Assembly (NCBI RefSeq): GCF_014639235.1
Contig: NZ_BMFU01000004.1
Coordinates: 675,222 to 739,221 of the forward strand
Direction of reading: 5' to 3'
Length of the DNA: 64,000 nt
From: Paenibacillus silvae
Lineage (GTDB): Bacteria; Bacillota; Bacilli; Paenibacillales; Paenibacillaceae
In this document: positions 42,923 to 50,765 of the stretch, piece by piece
Numbering within the stretch: position 1 is the first letter of the stretch
Layout: every line of letters starts with the position of its first letter
Program-made: the position numbers and the translations under genes
Notes under the pieces: generated by a model
What the model was told of the DNA's origin: nothing
The model's database searches: none
What the model saw: only the letters and a program-made list of their open reading frames with translations

Positions 42923-42936
42923 CGTAACCGCTTTCA
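42923..42936 (+). promoter_or_regulatory. cre-like catabolite-response element
   Basis: CGTAACCGCTTTCA matches the CcpA consensus TGWAANCGNTNWCA at 13 of 14 positions. It lies between the divergent Gfo/Idh/MocA and AraC genes and overlaps the -35 region of the AraC promoter. Confidence 0.6.
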
Positions 42937-42959
42937 AACACCGCATATTTTGCTATAAT
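42932..42959 (+). promoter_or_regulatory. candidate sigma-A promoter for the AraC regulator
   Basis: TTTCAA (42932-42937), 16 bp, TATAAT (42954-42959), 22 bp before the ATG. Confidence 0.5.
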
Positions 42960-42981
42960 TGTGGCAAAGGAGAGACCGAAT

Positions 42982-43860
42982 ATGACAGAAGCCATTCGTG
43001 CGGAATACCGGGATGAAACGGGTTATTTACATATGGAATACGATCGTCGTATCGGGTATTTTTCCATGACGGACGATCATTTTCATGACCATTATGAGCT
43101 TTATTACCTGCTGTCAGGTGAACGTATTTATTTTATCAAGGATCGCTCTTATCGGGTGAAGGCAGGTGATCTGGTGTTTGTCGATCGCAACACGGTGCAT
43201 AAAACACTTGAAAGCGGCATGCCTGACCATGAACGGATTGTTCTGTATGTGAAGCCTGAGTTGTTTGCCGCAATGGCCGTTGAATCAGCATTGACAGATG
43301 CACTGACAGAGCCGTTTCGCTGGGATGTGCCGATTGTCAGGCTGCCCGCTCAGAGCGCGAAGGTGACTGAGGGAATTGTGACCGAAATACTGAAGGAGAT
43401 GCGTCATCCTGATGAGGGTACGAGCATGGTGCTTCGTCACAGGACGCTAGAGCTGCTGCTTCATACGTATCGCTACCGTCACTTGGGCCGTATACATATG
43501 AGTGAGCAGGACCCTGTTCTTCACCCGAAGATCCAGACCGTAGTCCGCTATCTGAATGACCATTATGCTGCGGCATTGACATTGCCGGAGACCGCTGCCC
43601 GGTTTCGAATCAGTCCACATTATCTCAGCCGACTGTTCAAACAAACGACGGGTTTCACCTTCAGCGATTATTTGAATTTGCTGCGGGTAAAGGAGGCTCA
43701 GCGTCTGCTGCGTGAAACGGAGCAATCCGTCACAGACATCGCCCTGCTTGCGGGATTCGGGAATTTTTCACATTTCGGCAAGGTGTTCAAGCGTATCGTG
43801 CAGTTGTCGCCCAGAGCGTACAGGCAGGAGTTCAAGAGCGGTATGGGGTCAGGAAAATAA
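42982..43860 (+). CDS. AraC-family transcriptional regulator with cupin sensor domain
   Basis: ATG at 42982 lies 8 nt after AAAGGAGA; the product has 292 residues. The N-terminal cupin (HFHDHYELYYLLSGERIYF, AGDLVFVDRNTVHK) is the ligand-sensing half. The C-terminal double HTH contains LPETAARFRISPHYLSRLF and VTDIALLAGFGNFSHFGKVF, with the terminal LSPRAYRQEF. It probably activates the divergent Gfo/Idh/MocA gene in response to a sugar. Confidence 0.92.
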   Translation: MTEAIRAEYRDETGYLHMEYDRRIGYFSMTDDHFHDHYELYYLLSGERIYFIKDRSYRVKAGDLVFVDRNTVHKTLESGMPDHERIVLYVKPELFAAMAVESALTDALTEPFRWDVPIVRLPAQSAKVTEGIVTEILKEMRHPDEGTSMVLRHRTLELLLHTYRYRHLGRIHMSEQDPVLHPKIQTVVRYLNDHYAAALTLPETAARFRISPHYLSRLFKQTTGFTFSDYLNLLRVKEAQRLLRETEQSVTDIALLAGFGNFSHFGKVFKRIVQLSPRAYRQEFKSGMGSGK

Positions 43861-43979
43861 AATCAAAACCAGGGGTATATCAAGTTTTGGTGCATTGTGC
43901 AAACAACTTTCATGTTATACATCGCATTATATAATCATGTCAGGATGTATTTTATTTAATTGTACATAAAGGAGATGGA

Positions 43980-44042
43980 ATGCTGTTTATGAGTAGAATC
44001 GATGCCAGACTGCAGGAGTTAGGATGGAGGCGTAAGTTCTGA
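43980..44042 (+). CDS. 20-codon ORF coupled to the downstream GNAT gene
   Basis: ATG at 43980 has a near-perfect ribosome binding site, AAAGGAG (43968-43974), better than that of the following gene. The reading frame MLFMSRIDARLQELGWRRKF ends in TGA sharing its A with the ATG of the GNAT gene (TGATG). The MSRIDARLQELG part resembles the N-terminus of RidA-family proteins, so it may be a truncated remnant. It may equally be a leader peptide that drives coupled translation. Confidence 0.4.
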   Translation: MLFMSRIDARLQELGWRRKF

Positions 44043-44632
44043 TGACAGATAAGGGGGCAATTAATTCGATTATGCTGGACTTTCCCGAGAGTATTCAGAC
44101 GGAAAGGCTGACCATTCGTGCTCCGCGGTGGGGAGACGGCAAAGAGATGAATGAAGCCATTCGGGAAAGTGCCGAGCAATTGCGACCCTGGATGCCCTTT
44201 GCCGAGAATATTCCTTCAATAGAAGAGTCCGAAATCGTTGTACGCAAAGCCAGATTGAAATTTATGGACCGCAGTGACCTGATGCTCCAGTTGCGGGATC
44301 AAGCTTCGGATGAGTTTATTGGCTGCAGTGGTTTGCATCGGATTGACTGGAATGTGCGCTGCTTCGAGATTGGCTACTGGGTGCGAACTTCGCGCTCGGG
44401 TGAAGGGTTAGTCACAGAGGCGGTGCGGGGAATCGAACAATTTGCGATCATGCATCTGCAGGCCAATCGGCTCGAAATTCGCTGTGACTCCCGAAATGTC
44501 CGCAGTGCAAAGGTGGCTGAACGGGCAGGGTACACGCTTGAAGGGATTTTGCGCAAGGTCAAGCAGGATCGCACAGGTGCATGGGTGGATATGATGGTTT
44601 TTGCCAAAGTCAGAGGCAGTGAGTTTAAATAA
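44042..44632 (+). CDS. RimJ/RimL-type GNAT N-acetyltransferase
   Basis: The product has 196 residues. Family marks are IQTERLTIRAPRWGDGKEM, the beta-bulge segment FEIGYWVRTSRSGEGLVTEAV (acetyl-CoA loop) and NVRSAKVAERAGYTLEGILR. Such enzymes acetylate ribosomal protein N-termini or small substrates; the acceptor here is unknown. The start at 44042 overlaps the stop of a 20-codon ORF; GGAGG at 44026 is 11 nt away, somewhat far. Confidence 0.9.
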   Translation: MTDKGAINSIMLDFPESIQTERLTIRAPRWGDGKEMNEAIRESAEQLRPWMPFAENIPSIEESEIVVRKARLKFMDRSDLMLQLRDQASDEFIGCSGLHRIDWNVRCFEIGYWVRTSRSGEGLVTEAVRGIEQFAIMHLQANRLEIRCDSRNVRSAKVAERAGYTLEGILRKVKQDRTGAWVDMMVFAKVRGSEFK

Positions 44633-44734
44633 AAAGAAAGAAGTATAGAGGAAAATCTAAGTGGGTGTGATATTGTGACCATGCAGAATAAACAAGATCA
44701 GGACCATAGGTTCTTACTCAGGGGAATCAATTGA

Positions 44735-45580
44735 ATGGAACGTCAGGAGGACAATGAATTGGAATGCATGGGTCAAGGAAGAACAGCGGAGATTTATCCG
44801 TATGCGGATAATCTGCTGCTGAAGTTATATCGTCCAGGTTTTTCAAGGGAAGCCGTAGAAACTGAATTTCGTATTAGCCAACGGGTCTATGAGAAAGGGC
44901 TCCCTGTACCCCGTGCAGTGCAGCTGCTGGAAAAAGATTCACGTCTGGGCGTTGTGTTTGAACGTTTTGAAGGCTCGACGCTGTTATCCTTAATGATGCA
45001 GCAGCCCGCAGAGCTGGAGCAGCTCTCATCCCGCATGGCGGGCTATCATTACCGACTCCACAGGTTACAGGATGGGAGCAGTACAATGCCTGCGCAGAAA
45101 AATATGCTGAAGCATGCCATCCAGCGGGTGTCCAGCTTCTCTGAACGTGAACGGGATTACCTGATCAACTACTTGTCCCGCTTGCCTGAAATGAGTTATA
45201 TCTGTCATGGTGACTATCATCCTGATAATATCATGCTTGCCAGAGACGGTGAGCAGTATTGTATCATTGATTGGATGACAGGTATGACGGGTGATCCTGC
45301 GGGTGATGTGGCCCGAACGTGGGTAATATTAATGAGCGGCAATCTGCCGGATGATGAAGCACCAGCCATTCGGGAAGCATTCGATCGGGCCCGCAGCATC
45401 ATGCTGCAGCATTATTTAGAGCGGTATATTGCTCTTTCAGGAATCACTCGTGAACAGATCGAAGCCTGGATGCTGCCTGTAGCAGCGGCACGGCTGGATG
45501 AAAGTCTGCCGCCCTCGGAAGCCGCGCAGTTGCTTGAATTTGTGCGAACCCGATTACGGCCGCTGCCCGAATCAATATAA
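44735..45580 (+). CDS. aminoglycoside phosphotransferase (APH)-family kinase
   Basis: The product has 281 residues. It is a kinase-like fold: GRTAEIYPYADNLLLKLYR (nucleotide loop and Lys), the catalytic loop ICHGDYHPDNIML, and the metal-binding segment IIDWMTGMTGDPAGDVART. The family phosphorylates small molecules such as aminoglycosides, choline, homoserine or macrolides; nothing suggests drug resistance specifically. It heads a tight five-gene operon with a methyltransferase, a phosphatase and a 3'-5' exonuclease. Confidence 0.88.
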   Translation: MERQEDNELECMGQGRTAEIYPYADNLLLKLYRPGFSREAVETEFRISQRVYEKGLPVPRAVQLLEKDSRLGVVFERFEGSTLLSLMMQQPAELEQLSSRMAGYHYRLHRLQDGSSTMPAQKNMLKHAIQRVSSFSERERDYLINYLSRLPEMSYICHGDYHPDNIMLARDGEQYCIIDWMTGMTGDPAGDVARTWVILMSGNLPDDEAPAIREAFDRARSIMLQHYLERYIALSGITREQIEAWMLPVAAARLDESLPPSEAAQLLEFVRTRLRPLPESI

Positions 45581-45626
45581 ACAACTCTAATATCAACAAC
45601 ATCATGAGATAAAGAGGTGAGGCTTC

Positions 45627-47825
45627 ATGCTGCACGCGCTAAAAGCAATCCAAATGTACAAATCTAAATCAAAAGATACACAGCAGCATATAACAGCCGA
45701 GCCGCAGTGGCTGCAGCTGCTGGCAGCGGCAGAGAAGCCGCGCATTAATCTGGAGCGTGTTCACTCGATGGCTGAGCTTGAGCACACCAATGCGGTCATG
45801 GATTACACGGAGCGCACACTTCAGATACTGGAGGGACTTCGGCTTTCCTTTTGGATCCGTGAGCTGCTCGAGGAGGTGCTGGCCTGGTCGGAGACAGCGA
45901 AGGGTGGTTCGTTGGAACAGCGCAGAGCTTGGCAGCAGCAGGGCATTAACCTGTTTGTACATAATATTGGCTCAGCCCAGTTATACGAGCTGTATGCAGC
46001 ATCTGCGATCCGGACACCAAGACATGAGATCATTCGCATCCTGATTGCAACGCATGGACTTATTGGACAGTATATTCGAGGCGAGATTCCATTTGTGGAG
46101 AACCTGCCTCTGCGCTCACTGACTGCCGAAGGCTGGGTTACCGATGGTGAACTGCGTGAAATATTGATGGCCTTGAACGAATGCATCATTGCAGGGGTGC
46201 ATGAAGAGCTGTGGGGCCAGGTTCGGGACGAGGTGCAGCAAATCATAGGCTGGATTGTGGATGGAGCGGAGCACAGGGATTGGACTGTGAAGGAGCGTTT
46301 GTCCCGCCTGAGAAGCGGCTCGATCAGGCATGGTGAAGCTATGGACAAAACGTATGCCGAGCTTGGAAAGCAAATTGCTGTAGAGCAGCAGTTAGAACCT
46401 CTTGCTTCGCGTACCCTGTGGTACGTCGAGTCAGCCATGCGGGATTTTTCGCTGGAAGAGATGGTCAAAGTGTTCATGCTGGCACTTCACAGTGAAGAAT
46501 GGAACCAGGGAAATATGAAGCACACGATAAATACGGGGAACGCGAAGAAAGCGGAAATCACGGAGAGCAAACAGATAGAGCAGCAAGATGAAGATTGTTC
46601 TGCGACTTCAATTCATCATATCAGCTTTGAGACGTTAATGAACACGATGTATTACGACTATAAGGGTGTCAAAAAGCTGAATATTTACAAGAAACGCATG
46701 ATTGAAAAATATTTGGAGCAGTATTCGTGGGAACAGCTCATTATGGGGCAGCAGCTGCCTTATCCGCATCTCAAACATCGCATTGAACGATACCCGGACG
46801 TGCCGGATACGCTGTTTGTGACGTTTGAATTCTCACCTGCCGCAGAAAAACTGATTGCGTTCTGTATCGAAGCTGAGAAATCTCCATTGTATGAGCAGGC
46901 TGTGCTGTTGTTATTTGACCTGTTCGGGCTGCGCCGGGATGCATACGACCGTTTCCACAATGAGGAAACTTATCTTGCAGATATGAACAGCTCGGGGGAT
47001 TACAAGAAGGTGCTGATCGACTATATTGTTGGCAAACGTGTGCTTGACATCGGTCCAGGCGGGGGTGTTTTGCTGGATCTGATTGAACAGGAAAAGCCCG
47101 AGGTGGAGCCGATCGGCATTGATATTTCGTCCAATGTAATTGAAGCGCTGGAACGTAAGAAGCAGCTGGAATCCCATCGCTGGCATGTAATGAAGGGGGA
47201 TGCCCTGCAACTGGATCAATATGTCGAGGCTGGCACGGTAGATACGGTCATTTTTTCCTCGATTCTGCATGAGTTATATTCATATATTGAGCGGGACGGA
47301 CACAGATTTAATACAGATACGGTGGCCGCTGCGCTGCGCAGTGCTTTTCAAGTGCTTTCTCCGGGGGGAAGAATTCTTATTAGGGACGGCATTATGAGTG
47401 AGCCGGAGTCATTGAAACGGCGTATTCGTTTTCTGGAGCCGGATGGCATGCAATGGCTGGAACGTTATGCTGCGGATTTCAAAGGCCGTGTGATTACGTA
47501 TGAACGTCTGTCGGATCATGAGGTTATGCTCCCGATTAATGATGCAATGGAGTTCCTGTACACGTATACCTGGGGTGAGGAGGCTTATGTGCACGAGATT
47601 CAGGAGCAGTTCGGCATATTTACACCGCAAGCTTATGAGCAGTGCATCCGGGAGACGCTGGGCGAAGAAGCAGATATTTTGATGCTGCGTCATTTTCTGC
47701 AAGATGGCTATACCGAGGCGTTGGCAGAGCGGATCATGATCATGGATGAGCACGGTGAGCCTGTGTCCTTGCCGGACAGCACCTGTCTGATTGTGATTGA
47801 GAAGAAGGGAAGGATACGTGCATGA
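45627..47825 (+). CDS. 732-aa protein with C-terminal class I SAM methyltransferase domain
   Basis: ATG follows AGAGGTGAGG. Residues about 1-300 are a helical domain that I do not recognise. Residues 301-328 are a polar linker. Residues about 335-460 form a second unknown helical region containing YYDYKGVKKLNIYKKRM. Residues about 465-640 are a Rossmann methyltransferase with motif I VLDIGPGGG (472-480), GIDISSNVIEALE, MKGDALQLD and FSSILHELYSY. The C-terminal ~90 residues are again unassigned. The stop overlaps the phosphatase gene by 4 bp. The methyl acceptor is unknown; the operon content hints at a nucleotide or nucleic-acid substrate. Confidence 0.8.
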   Translation: MLHALKAIQMYKSKSKDTQQHITAEPQWLQLLAAAEKPRINLERVHSMAELEHTNAVMDYTERTLQILEGLRLSFWIRELLEEVLAWSETAKGGSLEQRRAWQQQGINLFVHNIGSAQLYELYAASAIRTPRHEIIRILIATHGLIGQYIRGEIPFVENLPLRSLTAEGWVTDGELREILMALNECIIAGVHEELWGQVRDEVQQIIGWIVDGAEHRDWTVKERLSRLRSGSIRHGEAMDKTYAELGKQIAVEQQLEPLASRTLWYVESAMRDFSLEEMVKVFMLALHSEEWNQGNMKHTINTGNAKKAEITESKQIEQQDEDCSATSIHHISFETLMNTMYYDYKGVKKLNIYKKRMIEKYLEQYSWEQLIMGQQLPYPHLKHRIERYPDVPDTLFVTFEFSPAAEKLIAFCIEAEKSPLYEQAVLLLFDLFGLRRDAYDRFHNEETYLADMNSSGDYKKVLIDYIVGKRVLDIGPGGGVLLDLIEQEKPEVEPIGIDISSNVIEALERKKQLESHRWHVMKGDALQLDQYVEAGTVDTVIFSSILHELYSYIERDGHRFNTDTVAAALRSAFQVLSPGGRILIRDGIMSEPESLKRRIRFLEPDGMQWLERYAADFKGRVITYERLSDHEVMLPINDAMEFLYTYTWGEEAYVHEIQEQFGIFTPQAYEQCIRETLGEEADILMLRHFLQDGYTEALAERIMIMDEHGEPVSLPDSTCLIVIEKKGRIRA

Positions 47826-48400
47826 GCCAGGAAGCTCACACACGTCTATATTTTGTAAGACATGCGGAATCCCGATACGTCGAGGACATGGAGCGTGAGC
47901 GCGGGCTGACGGAACAGGGGTGTCTGGATGCCCGGAAAATTGCCAATCTCATGCAGCAAGAAGCTGTAGACATTTTTTACTCCAGTCCATATCTCAGAGC
48001 TGTGCAGACCATCCAGATTTGGGCTGAGTTCTGCGGGAAAACGGTGTGCGTGGAGGAGGATTTACGTGAGCGAACGCTGTCAGGCCCTCATGTGAAACAT
48101 GAGCATTTTCATGAAGCCAAACGGCGTTTGTACCTTGACGCTTCGTTTGCTTTTCCAGGTGGAGAATCAGGACAACAAGCGCGGACAAGAGCAATAAGCG
48201 TAATAGAACGAATTGTGCAGAAGCATGCAGGAGAGAGCATTGTGATCGGTACACATGGGGATGTGATGACCCTTATTTTCCAGCATTTTGACCCGGCTTA
48301 CGGGTTCGAATTCTGGGAAAGCACAACGATGCCGGATATATACAGACTGGATCTGGATAGGAATCACCACATGCTGCGGATTGCTCGAATGTGGAAATGA
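47822..48400 (+). CDS. histidine phosphatase (phosphoglycerate-mutase-like)
   Basis: The product has 192 residues, with the start overlapping the methyltransferase stop (ATGA). The RHG-type motif is FVRHAES with phospho-accepting His14. SSPYLRAVQTIQIW and the second catalytic His in IGTHGDVMTLIF complete the active site. It would dephosphorylate a small molecule or nucleotide. Its pairing with a kinase gene in the same operon suggests phosphorylation and dephosphorylation in one pathway. Confidence 0.9.
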   Translation: MSQEAHTRLYFVRHAESRYVEDMERERGLTEQGCLDARKIANLMQQEAVDIFYSSPYLRAVQTIQIWAEFCGKTVCVEEDLRERTLSGPHVKHEHFHEAKRRLYLDASFAFPGGESGQQARTRAISVIERIVQKHAGESIVIGTHGDVMTLIFQHFDPAYGFEFWESTTMPDIYRLDLDRNHHMLRIARMWK

Positions 48401-48421
48401 TGACAGAATGGAGCAGCTCAT

Positions 48422-49102
48422 ATGAAAATTACATTTGAATCGGATACATATACAGTCGAAGGCCTTAGTGTAAAACCGCTTCAAGACAGGACGTACTGTA
48501 TATTTGATCTGGAAGGAACCGGGATCGATATAGCTGTGGAGAGTGTGACGCAGTTTGGTGCGATGTATTACAAAAGGGGAGAAGCGGCCGATAAGGCAAG
48601 CTTTGCTTCTCTGGTTCGGGCGTGCAAACCGATACCGGAAGCAGTAGAGAAGCTTACAGGCATCAAGAACGAAGCGATGCTGCAGGCGCCACATTTTGAT
48701 GAGGTATATAAGCAATTTTGCAGTTTTATCGGGGATCAGGTGCTGGTGACTCATGCGGGATATGAATATGATCTGCCCATGCTGGAGCGTCATTGCAAGC
48801 AGTTTGGCTTAAAGATGTTCACGAATAAAGTGCTGGATACGAAAGCAATGTTCACTTATATTCATCCCGAGGTAACGGATGTGGTATCTACAGATTTTCT
48901 TATTCATTATTACAATCTCAATACAGAAGGCATTCATAGACATGATGCACTGGAGGATTGCGGGATCATTGCCCGGATTTTCGAATGTGTACTGGAGGAA
49001 TATGAGCAGCGTGGTGTAGATCATTTTACAGCGGATTCAGGAAAACGAATGAAACGTTTTGTCATACCGGAGATGTATCTGACAAAAGAGAAAGGAGATT
49101 GA
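48422..49102 (+). CDS. DEDDh 3'-5' exonuclease (DnaQ-like)
   Basis: The product has 226 residues. The DEDDh residues are complete: Asp29 and Glu31 in IFDLEGTG, Asp117 in HAGYEYDLPML, and His174 and Asp179 in HRHDALEDC. It is a stand-alone exonuclease domain like those of DNA polymerase epsilon subunits, RNase T or KapD. A 26-residue N-terminal extension precedes the first motif. It lies 21 bp after the phosphatase gene and 5 bp before the next gene. Confidence 0.92.
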   Translation: MKITFESDTYTVEGLSVKPLQDRTYCIFDLEGTGIDIAVESVTQFGAMYYKRGEAADKASFASLVRACKPIPEAVEKLTGIKNEAMLQAPHFDEVYKQFCSFIGDQVLVTHAGYEYDLPMLERHCKQFGLKMFTNKVLDTKAMFTYIHPEVTDVVSTDFLIHYYNLNTEGIHRHDALEDCGIIARIFECVLEEYEQRGVDHFTADSGKRMKRFVIPEMYLTKEKGD

Positions 49103-49107
49103 ACAGC

Positions 49108-49482
49108 ATGAAAAGAGACGATGTACACACCCTGCTCGCGGAATTGAAGGATGGACATCTGCTTGATGATCAGAACTTCAAAGGGCTGGATGTAGATGCG
49201 TATCTGGATGAACGTGATGAACCTTCCTTTGCAGACGAATGGATGCAGGCTTATGAACGATATGCGGGTGATTCGGCTGTGGCCGAGCAAGAGGTGCTGC
49301 GGAGTATTCGAGAGACAGCATTTAAACGCACGATTACGTTGACAGGTGAGCCGGAGCTGGCGGGGTATGTTAGCGATGACTTTGGGCTGATCGGCTGTTA
49401 TTTGCTGCAGAAGCACGAACAGAATGATTTTGTGAAGCAATTGTTAGGAAGTTATCGTCAAGGAAAGCTGCCCCTGGGTTGA
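49108..49482 (+). CDS. small acidic protein of unknown function
   Basis: ATG at 49108 lies 10 nt after AAAGGAG; the TTG at 49099 is too close. The product has 124 residues and is Asp/Glu-rich and helical, with AYLDERDEPSFADEWMQAYER and a C-terminal DDFGLIGCYLLQKHEQNDFV. No family is recognised. It ends the kinase-methyltransferase-phosphatase-exonuclease operon, and its stop codon lies in the terminator stem-loop. Confidence 0.8.
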   Translation: MKRDDVHTLLAELKDGHLLDDQNFKGLDVDAYLDERDEPSFADEWMQAYERYAGDSAVAEQEVLRSIRETAFKRTITLTGEPELAGYVSDDFGLIGCYLLQKHEQNDFVKQLLGSYRQGKLPLG

Positions 49483-49500
49483 TACCAGGGGTTGTTTTGT
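49470..49500 (+). terminator. intrinsic terminator of the five-gene operon
   Basis: CCCCTGG (49471-49477) pairs with CCAGGGG (49485-49491), then TTGTTTTGTTT. Confidence 0.85.
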
Positions 49501-49594
49501 TTCATCCCTCTGCTGTATTTGTATAAAAAAGAGGCTTCAAATGTGTATTGTGTGCTGATGCCAACTTCATGTACAATTCACCTATCACGTTACA

Positions 49595-49614
49595 TGAGAA
49601 TGATTATCATTATA
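49595..49614 (+). promoter_or_regulatory. Fur box upstream of the siderophore-binding lipoprotein
   Basis: TGAGAATGATTATCA (49595-49609) matches the 7-1-7 consensus TGATAATNATTATCA except at one base. The classical 19-bp form at 49596-49614 matches at 16 positions. A CATTCTCA at 49623-49630 mirrors the TGAGAATG and may extend the site. Confidence 0.85.
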
Positions 49615-49669
49615 AATTAAACCATTCTCATAAGCACGAAAACAGATTAGATATAGGGGGAAGGGCATT

Positions 49670-50656
49670 ATGGCAAGGCTAAGTTACAATATTCAAGGGT
49701 GGTTACTTCTGCTGCTGATCGCAGGATTGGTGTTATCCGGGTGCGGAGCAAATACAGCTTCACCTGCTAATCAACAGGGGGATGGCAGCAACAGCAGTAC
49801 GGAAGCGCAACCGACGAATGCGGAGACTCGCGTGGTTCAGGATGAATACGGGGAAGTTACGATTCCGGTCCATCCTCAGCGAATTGCAGGCATATACGTA
49901 GAGGACTATCTCAAAGCTCTGGATATCACTCCGATTGTGCAGTGGTATCATCCCATGTGGGGAGTACAGGATTATCTCAACCTGGATGTGCCCCAGTTTG
50001 ATATCACAGGAAGTGTAGAAGCACTGCTGGAATACAATCCAGACCTGATTATTGTGGATGGCGGGGTAGATGCTGCACAATACGAACTATACAAAAAGGT
50101 GGCACCCACCTATCGTATACCGGAAAAGGTTCTTGAGGACTCCAATCAAGTCCTGGCAACCGTTGCTGATGTCGTAGGGCAGCCAGAGAAAGGCAAAGCA
50201 TTTAGCGAGCAGTTTAAACAAAAAATTGCAGATGCCAAAAATGCATTGCATACTTCCATTGGAAATGAAACCGTTGCTGTTGTAAGGCTTAATGTTGCGG
50301 ATAAAGGGCTGGCATTATTCGGAGCCAAGAACAGGTATACAGGCTTCATCTATTCTGATCTTGGGCTGACACCTCATCCGCTGGCTCGGGATATGCAGGA
50401 ATCTCAGGAAATTCTGTCCGAAGAAGCCATTCCGAGTCTCGATGCCGATCATATCATTGTGTTTCCTTCCAATGGAACCTGGGATTCCAAAGAAAACCAG
50501 GAGGCTGTTCATATATTGGACGGAAAACTGTGGCAGTCCCTTCCTGCAGTCAAAAACAAACAGGTGTATTTCATGGAAAGATCCCACTGGCAGTCAGGAG
50601 CAGTTATTGCAAACTCGATGAAGATCGATGATCTGTTGAGTAAGATGACACCATAA
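49670..50656 (+). CDS. iron-siderophore ABC transporter substrate-binding lipoprotein
   Basis: The product has 328 residues. A signal peptide ends in the lipobox LVLSGC. A polar Ser/Asn/Gln linker follows, then a class III binding fold (FepB/FhuD-type): DEYGEVTIPVHPQRIAGIYVEDYLKAL, YNPDLIIVDGG, VAVVRLNVADKGLALFGAKN and LDADHIIVFPS. It captures a ferric siderophore outside the membrane. A clear Fur box lies upstream. No permease or ATPase gene is adjacent, so it must use transporter parts encoded elsewhere. The downstream regulator carries a related binding domain. Confidence 0.92.
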   Translation: MARLSYNIQGWLLLLLIAGLVLSGCGANTASPANQQGDGSNSSTEAQPTNAETRVVQDEYGEVTIPVHPQRIAGIYVEDYLKALDITPIVQWYHPMWGVQDYLNLDVPQFDITGSVEALLEYNPDLIIVDGGVDAAQYELYKKVAPTYRIPEKVLEDSNQVLATVADVVGQPEKGKAFSEQFKQKIADAKNALHTSIGNETVAVVRLNVADKGLALFGAKNRYTGFIYSDLGLTPHPLARDMQESQEILSEEAIPSLDADHIIVFPSNGTWDSKENQEAVHILDGKLWQSLPAVKNKQVYFMERSHWQSGAVIANSMKIDDLLSKMTP

Positions 50657-50673
50657 AAGAAACGTTCTGGCTA

Positions 50674-50716
50674 AGGAAGTTCTTCAGTTTATATTGAAGA
50701 GCTTTCTTTTTTCGTT
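50674..50716 (+). terminator. intrinsic terminator after the binding-protein gene
   Basis: GTTCTTCA pairs with TGAAGAGC (G-U closed) across GTTTATAT, then TTTCTTTTTT. Confidence 0.75.
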
Positions 50717-50730
50717 TACACTCAACTAAA

Positions 50731-50745
50731 TGATAACTATTCTCA
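50731..50745 (+). promoter_or_regulatory. Fur box upstream of the AraC/binding-protein fusion
   Basis: TGATAACTATTCTCA matches TGATAATNATTATCA at all but two fixed positions and ends 20 bp before the start codon. Confidence 0.75.
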
Positions 50746-50765
50746 AATGAGGAAGATGAATAAAC

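Noticed and set aside
44735..45580. Aminoglycoside resistance gene
   Set aside because: Only the general APH kinase fold is visible, and the operon context points to metabolism rather than drug resistance.
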